Of a stretch of DNA of 12,621 bases, positions 1 to 8,027 are shown piece after piece. The translations under genes were made by a program, and so were the position numbers. The stretch spans positions 15,555 to 28,175 of the forward strand of contig NWUY0300055906.1 of assembly GCA_004151065.3 (NCBI GenBank), read 5' to 3'. Source of the DNA: Larix sibirica. Lineage: Eukaryota > Streptophyta > Pinopsida > Pinales > Pinaceae. Each line of letters begins with the position of its first letter. Position 1 is the first letter of the stretch. Under the pieces are notes generated by a model. The model did not search any database and was not told the origin of the DNA. It saw nothing but the letters and a program-made list of their open reading frames with translations.

Positions 1-287
1 GTTTGCACCTCGAGAGATTTGATCCCTCTCAAGGCTTAATAAAACCTAAAATTTAAAGTTAAACTGATTGTAAGTCATGTAGGTCACGGAATGATATCAT
101 CAACCGTCTTTTAATTTTATGCCATTAACATATCACGTGGAAGAACGTATCAAATATCATGATGCAAATATAACGAATCATAAGAGGTTTCTGGAATGCA
201 TGCTTCAACGGATTGAATGAACCATTCACTAACAGTTTGAATTCAGCACAAATCCATCCAACAAGCAAGCAACAACTCCATTGTTCT
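1..287. other. Unassigned AT-rich DNA, no gene seen
   Basis: I see no coding region, RNA gene or terminal repeat here. The stretch has stop codons in all frames apart from the end of a short minus-strand open frame (229-489) that owes its length to the 65-bp duplication described next. It may belong to a decayed transposable element, but no domain or terminus supports this. Confidence 0.5.
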
Positions 288-417
288 GGAAATTTATTTG
301 ATTTTTGAAACTCCCTGGCACTTGATGCGACATTCCGGCCATCATTCCAGGTGGAAATTTGTTTGATTTTTGAAACTGCCTGGCACTTGATGAGACATTC
401 TCACCATCATTCCAGGA
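288..417. repeat. 65-bp tandem duplication, two copies
   Basis: Two direct copies with a period of exactly 65 bp lie at 288-352 and 353-417. Both start GGAAATTT and contain TTTGATTTTTGAAACT, CCTGGCACTTGATG and CATCATTCCAGG. They differ at only a few positions, mostly in the middle (GCGACATTCCGGC versus GAGACATTCTCAC). Each copy holds an imperfect inverted repeat, CCTGG..GATG facing CATC..CCAGG. Because 65 is not a multiple of 3, the two copies are read in different frames by the minus-strand open frame at 229-489, which argues against that frame being a conserved protein. The origin is unknown; a local duplication inside a dead transposon is plausible. Confidence 0.9.
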
Positions 418-640
418 AGCAAAATTCAGGATCGATTTATGACCAATCCATGAGGAATCTGGCAAAATCGTTCGAAATCCACTTTCCAAATATGGTCGTT
501 TAACCCTGACTACGGGCGGTGTTTGGAATTTCTTAACAGATATGGAGAAAAACGTGCCGGAACAAACATAATTTTTTAGAATTAGGGTTGCGACCCATTT
601 TGTAAAATTAATAATTTGTTGAAAAATAAAGATCTTTGGG
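418..640. other. Unassigned spacer
   Basis: No reading frame, RNA or repeat is recognised between the 65-bp duplication and the TATA-box region. The segment could be the U3 part of the possible LTR described next, but no terminus was found. Confidence 0.4.
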
Positions 641-800
641 ATTTGGTTCTATCCATCCCTCATTAATTTTGTATGTATAAATAGAGCTTTGTAGGCCTGA
701 GAAACGATATTGATTATCATTTGAAGCTGGATGTAATAGAAAACACATTCTGAACATTTGTATTTATTTTAGCTAATAAAGATTACGTTTCCGGAAATCA
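640..800 (+). promoter_or_regulatory. TATA box and poly(A) signal, possible orphan LTR core
   Basis: A strong TATA box (TATAAATAG, 676-684) is followed about 100 bp later by a poly(A) signal (AATAAA, 775-780) in a T-rich context. This close TATA-to-poly(A) spacing is what the U3-R junction of a plant LTR looks like, and is too short for an ordinary gene. I found no adjacent primer-binding site, polypurine tract or convincing TG/CA ends, so the LTR interpretation is inference. The alternative is a chance pair in AT-rich DNA. Confidence 0.35.
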
Positions 801-819
801 GATCGTGTAAATAGTGAAG

Positions 820-1760
820 CTATGTTGTGCAAATCCTCATGAAGTCCACCTGTAGATCGTATTTCTATTATATTTACAACATTCATTTAAAATTCTGTAC
901 AGGTACATGTTCTGACATTGTATATTTTTACCGATAAATTTGGTTAGTTTAGGAATTTGACGTTTCTTTATGAATTTCATTTGAATAATTGCAATTTAAT
1001 TAGGAATAGTTGTATATTTAGATGATGTGAACTCCTATCTTTACTTGCATAACTTCAATTTAAATCAATACAAATAAAGCCATGCCATTTCAGATTCAAG
1101 CCATAATCTACTGTGAATTCTATGAGATTGATCCTTAGCTTGTTTGTATGATTTAGATTTCGAATAGAGACGATGTAATTGTCAATGTAAACACTCTGTT
1201 CATTTAGTCAGAAGCTGCTTCTTCAATCCATTAAATTCATCTTAGTTTTTGAAGTGGATGATTTGTTTTGTTTTATCATTGTTCAAATTATTTTATAATT
1301 GATGTCATACCTTTCATTTTTATGTTCAGACTTAAAATCGTTTAAGATTCCTTTTGTAATATATAACATTTAACATTTTTGTAGTATATAAGTTTTGGTA
1401 TTTGTTTAGTAAACTGTGTACATTTTGTAAATATTGCATAAATACTATTTTTTGTATTAACTTGTAATTTGTATTTTAACAAGTTTGGTATAGATTACAA
1501 TTTGTAAATATACGTTTGTCTTTTATAATTTTTGTATAAGTAGGTAATTTGTAGATATTCAATAAATCTGGGTGTTTCTTAGTTGTACAATGGATCATTC
1601 GAAAATATTTGTAATTTAATAAATCTTGTACATTTGGTGCTTTCTAAATATTTAAATATTTAATAAATTTTGTAGTTTGTAATTTAATGAATTTCATATA
1701 TTTTGTATTTTGTAAATTTTAAATTTTGTCATTTTGTCATAATTTATGAGGAACATATTA
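820..1760. repeat. AT-rich, TTTGTA-word-rich low-complexity region
   Basis: This stretch is strongly AT-rich, most so from about 1360 to 1740, where variants of TTTGTA, TTTTGTAAT and AATAAAT recur every 10 to 30 bp without a fixed period. No reading frame of note is present. It may be a heavily decayed simple repeat or an AT-rich transposon interior. The T/A strand bias is visible: TGTA words lie overwhelmingly on the plus strand. Confidence 0.55.
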
Positions 1761-2412
1761 TGAGTATAGAAACACTTAGCATAGAGCTTGCTTTAGGTTA
1801 TCTTCATTTAGTTCATTTTTGCCTTTGTTTCATTCTTTCTAGCTTGGTTTCATTTCTTGCATTATAGAATCTTGCACTAGTTTGTCATTTTCGGTATTGG
1901 TTTTCATTTTTCATTTGTATTAATTCTCATACTTTATTTTTCTTGCATCTCAAATTTTCCAATAGCTTTAAACCACCAACTAATAGATTAATGACCTAAC
2001 TTGTGAAGTATGGTCACTCCATGATGGATTTCTTCCCTAGGTGTCCTGCTATCCTAATTTGATTTTGATTATTTGAGTGTGTTTCCGGATTTAGGCTAGG
2101 ATATATTAAGTTGGTTTAGACCTCAATCATGCACATATAGTCCTTGCACATCTAATTCTACGAATCCCAGTCGATAATTTAATTTTGTAAAAGGTTATTT
2201 GAAGAAAACATAGAGGAGGAGGAGCATAACAAGCAAGCTTCCATGATGAAAAAACGCTAGTTGCATGTATGCACTTTAACAAATTTCTACTCCATACATC
2301 CTTGATTCGGAATATTCACAACATATGTCCTACAAGGACATATTCTCATACATTTGTCCTTGGACACACTCTACCACTATTGGAGGTGCACCGGTTTTGA
2401 TTCACCACTTAG
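1761..2412. other. Unassigned stretch upstream of copia remnant
   Basis: No domain could be recognised in any frame. The lower half (from about 2160) includes a purine-rich patch and two small hairpins (2324-2342 and 2355-2366). It may be further decayed interior of the plus-strand copia element whose integrase fragment follows, but I could not align it to a known pol or gag motif. Confidence 0.4.
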
Positions 2413-2860
2413 TTGAGGAAGATCCTTTTACAATCCCAAAAGAAGAGGTGTTCAACAATTTTTTACTATACATTGGAGAAGCTATCCCAAATTAGGTTCT
2501 CATTGAAGGAGACTTATAGAATGTATCTTCATTGTATAAAATTATCCAAAATTAGGTTCCCATTGAATAAGGCTTCTAGAATGTCTCTTCACAGTCGTAA
2601 TCTACAAGTTTTTCTCCTACAATTCACCAAATTCTGAACAGAAGCTTAAAGGGGTTTCCTCCATTTGAAGCAAGGAGTGGTCACAAACCATCATTCGATC
2701 AGTTCAAAGTGTTTCAATCTTTTGAATGGGACCATATACATTCCAACAAAAGGAGGAGTTCACCAAATTTGTAGGGATATTCACAAATTGATTCATCGAT
2801 AAGCAGTTCACCAAGTTCTAAATTGCCTTGAAATTGAAGGCTCCTTCTGAGCAAGCTCTT
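2413..2860 (+). pseudogene. Ty1/copia integrase fragment, frameshifted remnant
   Basis: This is decayed coding sequence from the end of a copia-type integrase, the enzyme that inserts retrotransposon cDNA into the host genome. In frame 1, near 2569-2605, the residues SRMSLHSRNL match the usual copia stretch ARSMLHSRNL. After a frameshift at about 2620-2640, frame 3 reads PFEARSGHKPS, then FKVFQSF and HIHSNKR. These match the conserved post-core motifs (T)PFEAWSGxKPS, (L)KVFG and HIPxxKR. A stop codon follows at 2778, within what would be the GYS motif region. The catalytic DDE core, reverse transcriptase and RNase H are not visible; only about 180 bp of unrecognised sequence separates this fragment from the polypurine tract. 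It is therefore a deletion derivative. The assignment rests on motif resemblance read by eye. Confidence 0.65.
2483..2602 (+). repeat. 60-bp tandem duplication inside integrase remnant
   Basis: Two direct copies with a period of exactly 60 bp share ATTAGGTT, CATTGAA and TAGAATGT.TCTTCA. I count about 42 matches over the first 49 positions. The period is 20 codons, so the open frame continues through both copies (LSQIRFSLKE versus LSKIRFPLNK). The copies have diverged, so the duplication is not recent. Confidence 0.8.
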
Positions 2861-3037
2861 TAGCCTTATCTTTTACATACTCTTTTATTTTTTATTTTTT
2901 TTTGTGGGGGGGGTTTCCATGTGTTTTTTTACCTCTTACTCAATTTTTAGAAAAACAATTGTACATGGGTACCTAACATGGCTACAAATGGTTCAGACTT
3001 ATCTTTTTTTCATTTATCTCAACTAGTCAAGCTTGTA
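2861..3037 (+). other. 3' untranslated remnant of plus-strand copia element
   Basis: This T-rich stretch lies between the integrase fragment and the polypurine tract. It contains a run of eight G at 2906-2913, much like the G run that precedes the LTR at 3038. No RT or RNase H motif is visible, so most of pol has been lost from this copy. Confidence 0.45.
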
Positions 3038-3045
3038 GGGGGGGG
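3038..3045 (+). other. Polypurine tract
   Basis: Eight consecutive G, preceded by TA, sit directly before the TGTTAG LTR start. A polypurine run immediately upstream of the 3' LTR primes plus-strand DNA synthesis in LTR retrotransposons. Position and orientation agree with the plus-strand integrase remnant upstream. Confidence 0.6.
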
Positions 3046-3630
3046 TGTTAGAGAAAAATAACCCTCTCCATAGAATCATTCTCATACCTAGCGACGCAAA
3101 CCATGAATTTATGACTCTAGTGAGACAAATCCCATTCAATTTGACCACTTGAGTCACCCTAAGGTTGCATTCCTTGATTTGGGGGTGCCTTCCTTGATTT
3201 GGGGAACATTTCCCTTATTTTTAGGAGTGTTTGATTTAGTGGTTAGTTAAGGACTAGATGTGTTCCACTAATTTAGGTCCCAAATAACCCTTGATGGCCC
3301 TCTTTAGTCATCATCACCCTAGTTGATCCTTTTTAGGGATGTGCATGTGCTTTCTTCAGTTAGAACTAGTGCTTAGTGAGTCATAAGTCAGTTAAAATCA
3401 GTCTAGGAGAGTGTTCATAGATAAGTAAGGGTCTTTGGATCTATTTAAGCCTCACTATAACCTCATTCCTACATGAGAAATTTGAATCAACTCCTACCCT
3501 AATTCGAATTTCCTTGCCTATGTATTGTTGAACTCACTTCATTCATTCCAACTAATGTAATACAACATTCTCTCTTTCTATTTGATTTATCTCTTTTGTG
3601 TAATGATTTATGTCATTCACATTTGTCACA
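3046..3630 (+). mobile_element. 3' LTR of plus-strand copia element
   Basis: The left end is clear: TGTTAGAG starts directly after the polypurine tract, with the canonical TG terminus. A TATA-like box (TATTTAA, 3442-3448) is followed by a T/C-rich leader consistent with U3, R and U5. The right end is uncertain. I see no perfect inverted match to TGTTAG. CA-ending candidates lie at about 3566 (ACAACA) and 3630 (TGTCACA), and I took the latter. No second copy of this LTR is seen in the same orientation, so the element is incomplete in the window. Confidence 0.6.
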
Positions 3631-4361
3631 TGAATTGTTGATTATTAATCTTTTTTTAATAGTATGTCTTTATTGTATTAGTGCCTAGATCTATATGCTA
3701 AAATTCTAAGTTATACAATGACAAGATGCTAATAACGAGAATTTCAAGATAAAAATGAGTAAACCAGATATTTCTCACCAATTCCAAAGCCTAATAGTAG
3801 CTAACTGATGGATCTGTGAGCCTAGAATATAAACAATGAACATAAAAGTGTTTTTGATGAATTTTTTTTATCGAAAATAGGGCCCATGTGCTTTCTTTAC
3901 AAAAGAGTCACATGTGTATGTGCTTTCTTTATGGGAAAGGCATAGGTCTACCTTAAACTACCCAGAACTTTCCAAAAGCAAAAAGTTGTGAAACTAGTCA
4001 TTGTCCTATACGAAAACCTACAAAAAAACAAAAATAGATGCAATTAAAAAAAATATATGCTGCAAAAATTAGAGATCCTTAATATCAGGTTAGTATTCAA
4101 GGAATTCCAATTCAGATCTACAAAGAAATTCAAGAAAAACTTGATTTTTTTTGTAAATTTTCTGAAAAATAATGGTGAGGGTTAGGATTTGAAAACAAAT
4201 TCTCAAACATATATAAAATGTCCAAATCTAAGAAAAACCCATAAGGCTTTGATAGATTGGATGCCAAATATACTAAATATGATGTGCTAAAAAAAGTGAA
4301 TAAAATGTTGCTTGTAAAAAAATGAATAAAAATCATCACAGAAGGTAGAGCATAGTAACTA
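3631..4361 (-). mobile_element. 5' leader of a minus-strand LTR retrotransposon
   Basis: Read on the minus strand, this follows directly from the primer-binding site at 4362-4373 and so occupies the place of the untranslated leader and the gag start. A 69-codon open frame (4339-4130) is present but shows no gag motif and is rich in Phe, Ser and Leu. The 14-bp word ATGTGCTTTCTTTA occurs twice (3886-3899 and 3918-3931). The element is cut off where the plus-strand LTR begins, so protein domains and the 3' LTR are not present here. Confidence 0.5.
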
Positions 4362-4373
4362 GCTCTGATACCA
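4362..4373 (-). other. Primer-binding site, initiator Met-tRNA type
   Basis: The minus strand reads TGGTATCAGAGC, the standard plant retrotransposon primer-binding site, complementary to the 3' end of initiator methionine tRNA. It follows directly on CTAACA, a canonical LTR 3' end. This fixes the orientation (minus strand) and the LTR boundary (4373/4374) of the second element. Confidence 0.8.
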
Positions 4374-4399
4374 TGTTAGAATATTGAGAATATGCATGA
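4374..4399 (-). mobile_element. Truncated 5' LTR stub, 26 bp
   Basis: Only the last 26 bp of the LTR remain, ending in CTAACA on the minus strand before the primer-binding site. Upstream on that strand the sequence switches at the ambiguous base 4400 to receptor-kinase coding sequence. An LTR is normally hundreds of bases long, so it has been deleted to this stub or the join is an assembly artefact. Confidence 0.6.
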
Positions 4400-4760
4400 N
4401 AGAATGTTATTTGACTTTATATCATGATGCATTATATGATGTTCAAATATTTTATGCAACTATGCTAATTCTCCCTGCTTCTTTAACTATCTTTTATATG
4501 GTTTTCCAGTCCAACATTGTGTGTCAATCAAACCTTTCATGCAATTAATAATTCAAGATTCGATTTTCTATGTAGAATAAATTACCAATATATTTGTCAT
4601 GTGTTTACAATATCCTTGCTAGGACACAATATCCTATGGGCTATTGATAAAGATTCCACTTCTATCATGAATTCTTGTTCCACCTAGACACCTTCTCCTA
4701 TCAATTTGTTTATTACAACTTTTTTACCATTTGCCAAGGTGGCTCTATATACCAACCCAA

Positions 4761-4832
4761 AGTTGTCACATCCTATGATGTTGTCTTATAACCTAAAGTT
4801 GTCACATCCTATGATGTTGTCTTGATCATATA
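4761..4832 (-). repeat. 36-bp in-frame duplication of the kinase glycine loop
   Basis: Two direct copies with a period of 36 bp (4761-4796 and 4797-4832) share 27 identical consecutive bases. On the minus strand both encode DNIIGCDNF, the start of the kinase ATP-binding glycine loop. The period equals 12 codons, but the first copy in reading order ends in a stop (RL then TAA). The near identity suggests the duplication arose after the pseudogene had begun to decay. Confidence 0.9.
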
Positions 4833-5910
4833 CTTTGTATCTTAATGAGATATGAAATGGTAAGGCCCTTATTATGGTGCTTTTGGAACTGAATTACCAT
4901 AGTAATTCCCACATGTTCAAATAACCTCGAGGAACTCCTAAATTCATCCTCATTTTCAAATCCTTGTTATCTCAATTTGTTTGCCTAACAAGCTCCATCA
5001 TATTGCAACCACAAGTAAAGCAATATCCACTCCAATAATGTCAGTTATCCCTAGTGTTTTTGCACAACTTGTTTTGGGTTCAAATGTTTCTAGGGCTTAA
5101 CAATGTGGTAAACTATAATTTTAGGTGTGAAAAGGTGAACCAATGAGTTGAGTTTTATTTAAAACTAGTTACTAGGAAGGTAAATAATGAACCTCCAATA
5201 GGAAATGGTCCTTCCAAGTGATTGTTCGCCACATTAAGCTTTGCTATAAATGGAGGTGCTTCGAGGGGGTATATATTTTTCCATGGAGATTATTGTGAGA
5301 AAGATCAAGGTTCTACAAAATTGCCATGTTAAAGAGTGTATTTGGAATATTCCCTATTAGATTGTTTCTTCTCAAATCTAGTGTTTGAGACCATTGAGTT
5401 TGTTATTACTCTAGTACAATGTAGGAGGAAAATTCACACCCTAAATCCTGATTTTATTGTAGTCCTCTTGCATTTTTGTTGTGCTTTAAATATAGAGATA
5501 ATTCCATAGAAATTCCCCTGTATTGTTGTGAGGTTTTGTATCGATGTGAGACTCTGTATCTAGGTAATCATTTGGGGAATGTCTCAGGAGAGAAAATTGT
5601 TTGACATGCCCAAATAAAACATAAATTAGAGGAGTTCTTTCCATAAATTTATTCCATGAAACATCAAGCACCTGTAAATATTTACAATTATGCAGTCATT
5701 TGGGAACTTGACCTATAAGGCCACAGTTTCCATTGGCTAAATCTTAAGCTATTGGAAACTTATAATACATATAGGAATATGCCCACCCTGGAAATTGATA
5801 TATAGAACCAAGGTTATGAGGTTTCTACACTCCTGAAAAACATTTAGTGCACTAATACTTTTAATCAAGATGCTATTTGATATCCTTACAATAAAATAAT
5901 ATTTTGTGGC

Positions 5911-6060
5911 TTCTAGATTCACAAATCTCTCCAAGGGTTAACAATAAAATATAACAATGAAATATTGAATATTTCTACATTCATGCTTTTCTCCAAAAAT
6001 TAACAAAAAAATATGTTTGACAGCTTCTAGATCCATACTTTTCTCCAAGGGATAATGATA
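5911..6060 (-). repeat. Three diverged copies of an LRR-like segment
   Basis: On the minus strand the pattern TTGGAGA followed by A/GT-TGAATCTAGAAGC occurs three times, with the CTCCAA words (plus strand) at 5929, 5991 and 6043. Spacing is 62 and 52 bp, so the copies differ by indels. They lie where several LRRs of the receptor should be. They may be real successive LRRs after decay, or a later local duplication of one LRR. Confidence 0.5.
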
Positions 6061-6300
6061 AAATAGGCATTCATAATGTTCCTCAAAAAGATAGAAACCA
6101 CTCCTACTTGGAGTAATGCAACAAACTTTTGGAATTATGTGGAATGACTCCTTTATTGGATTATGTGCTTTTAGGATCTCATGTGATGGTAATTATACCA
6201 CATCTATTATCCTTCATTGAGTGCTCCTGGAGAGAGTGATTCAAAGCTCTTAAAAATACTAAATAATTCCTTGTATCTTCTTTATCGAGGAGGGTATTAC

Positions 6301-7420
6301 CCAAATAAATCTCATTGAACTCCTCAAAATATGGATCTTGTGGATGTACGTACCAAACCTTGATCTCCTAGATATATGTGCCATAATATCCTCAAAACGT
6401 GTGCATTGGATGCCTCTTCTATGATGTCAAAAGTGGTGGGGTGCTCCTTCCTTAGTTGAATTTTGACCTTGGAGAATGAGTTGGCTACCTTCAAACATGT
6501 GTGGATGTATGACTATGAATCCATGCATAGTTATGAAACATCCTTTGAAGCAATGCTTCCAATGCTATGCATCCGAGGGCTATGTGCATAGGATTGTGTT
6601 GGGACATGAACGCCATTCCCCCTTAACATGGTTTCTTATGTATAACATTTCTCTAACCATAGCTTCATAGGATAACCATCGTTTATCTTCTTCTAGGCTA
6701 GGGATTTCTACATAATTGGCATTTGTTTATGTTCAAAATCTGTTGGATTTACACCCTTATCATATCTACAGGTTTGTCTGCTAAATCCACTGAGGGCTAT
6801 ATCGCTAGTGTTATGATCGAATTATGCTAAAAAAAATGATTATCAAAGAATGGCTAATAGCCTTCCTCGTCATTAATGTATATGATCTCCTCATATGTGC
6901 CATGGAGTACTTCTAATGGCTACTTGGATATGTGAAGTTGGCACATTTAACAAAGATGTACGTAGGCCAATCAATGCTGCAAAATGTGGTAAATACTAAA
7001 TACAAACCATCGCTGATCTTTTGAAGGAATATTATTATAACAACAGATTCAATCTAAAATTTGATGCCTTTGATCTTCGTAATGTGCAATTGATATCTCC
7101 ATTCTGATAACATATTTTCAACATGGATTCAACTTTTCCCTTTGGCACTGTGGTTTCCTTTATGATCTCAAGTGTAGGAGTTTTGTTTTCTCAAATATTA
7201 CATCCTTGGAAACTAGACAGGAACCAAGACAATCCCCAATGATAAATATGTTGTAGAAAAATAATTTGGAAATGATGGTAGCAAATCATTCCATAAACTC
7301 AATGACAACTCAGTCCCAATGTCATCTACAGGGCAATTTATACCCTGTAACACAGGATTGATTTGGATCTTTGGGTTCTTCCAAACTTTATAATTTCATA
7401 TTGTTTTTCTCTAACAACAT
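6301..7420. other. Unassigned stretch between receptor and protease remnants
   Basis: I translated both strands and recognise nothing. A 64-codon plus-strand open frame (6476-6670), Cys- and Met-rich, has no family resemblance and is flanked by stops. On the minus strand this is the upstream side of the receptor pseudogene, but no signal peptide or promoter element was identified. At 7404-7416 the minus strand reads TGTTAGAGAAAAA, identical to the first 13 bases of the LTR at 3046, without further similarity. Confidence 0.45.
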
Positions 7421-8027
7421 CCAAATTTTGATTTTCCTTTGTTCCTTCATATCTTGTTCGTGACATTGTAATGAACACATGACATGACTTTATACACTCT
7501 TAATTTTGTTTGAATATGGGACATGTGTCATGACCAATCACCCTCAGGAAATAAGCAAGTAGCATACATTCATGCAAATATCAAATATATGATCTTCATT
7601 GTTAAATCCAAGGTTAGATCCAACATTGCCTTCAGGAATTCTGTATACACCAAAATTATACATATTACCATATATTTGAACTAAATCTTGCTCCAAGGTT
7701 GATACCAACTTTCATGGTAAAATGATGGAATCACCTCAGTCTTTCATGTTTTGTAATGGCTTGGGCCCAAGGAAATATTTGACTCTTAAACATCAGTCTA
7801 TTGATTAAAAATTCAAGAATTATTGGAAAAATGATATTTTCAGCATAAGTTTATTCTATAGGACTTTGAGAAAACAATCTTGGAAGCACTGTGCTTTAGA
7901 AAGCAAACGACACTTTGTGCTTTAGAAAGCAAACAACACTTTGCCCATTTTCAGAAGTTTAATTAGTTGCTTTGTTCACAGCCAGATTCTCATTTTGGTT
8001 CCATTTATGTGATTTCATGTCATGCAG
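7421..8027 (+). other. Probable intron-like or intergenic DNA upstream of the VPE exon
   Basis: No earlier exon of the protease was found: no stretch resembles the preceding family motif around YDDIA..NPRPG. The stretch ends in a plausible branch and acceptor region (ATTTCATGTCATGCAG, AG at 8026-8027). It also contains the 26-bp tandem repeat listed separately. Confidence 0.5.
7891..7942. repeat. 26-bp tandem duplication, two copies
   Basis: GTGCTTTAGAAAGCAAACGACACTTT-type units occur at 7891-7916 and 7917-7942, with one mismatch (CGAC versus CAAC). The near identity implies a recent duplication. It lies 86 bp upstream of the protease exon, and no function is apparent. Confidence 0.9.

Larger units (their letters stand above)
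4400..6300 (-). pseudogene. LRR receptor-like kinase pseudogene, phytosulfokine-receptor-like
   Basis: These are remains of a plasma-membrane receptor kinase with extracellular leucine-rich repeats, closest by eye to phytosulfokine or PSY1 peptide receptors. On the minus strand: about 6290-6130 resembles the LRR N-terminal cap (LNHSLQEHS, DNRCG, then DPKST after a stop). At 5934-5749 lies SALNVFQECRNLITLVL, the hallmark LRR of this subfamily. At about 5735-5600 are NCGLIGQVPK, a TGA stop where Trp is usual, then LQVLDVSWNKF. At 5381-5265 are LDLRRNNLIGNIP and NLDLSHNNLHGKI; at 5242-5191 LNVANNHLEGPFPIGG; near 5049-4984 a membrane segment (IALLVVAI). The kinase runs from NIIGCDNFGLVYRATL to HHDIKSNNIL (4429-4400), the catalytic loop. 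Many stops and frameshifts are present. The usual VAIK lysine is Asn (VVINKL). Most LRRs, the signal peptide and the kinase C-lobe are missing: about 1.9 kb against roughly 3 kb for intact members. Confidence 0.87.

Noticed and set aside
229-489. 86-codon minus-strand open frame
   Set aside because: Its length depends on the 65-bp duplication read in two different frames; there is no domain or homologue that I recognise.
4130-4339. 69-codon minus-strand open frame as a gag protein
   Set aside because: It lies where gag could start, but has no CCHC zinc knuckle or capsid motif and is low-complexity Phe/Ser-rich sequence; treated as leader.
6476-6670. 64-codon Cys/Met-rich plus-strand open frame
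   Set aside because: No signal peptide, no cysteine pattern of a known small peptide family, and stops directly on both sides.
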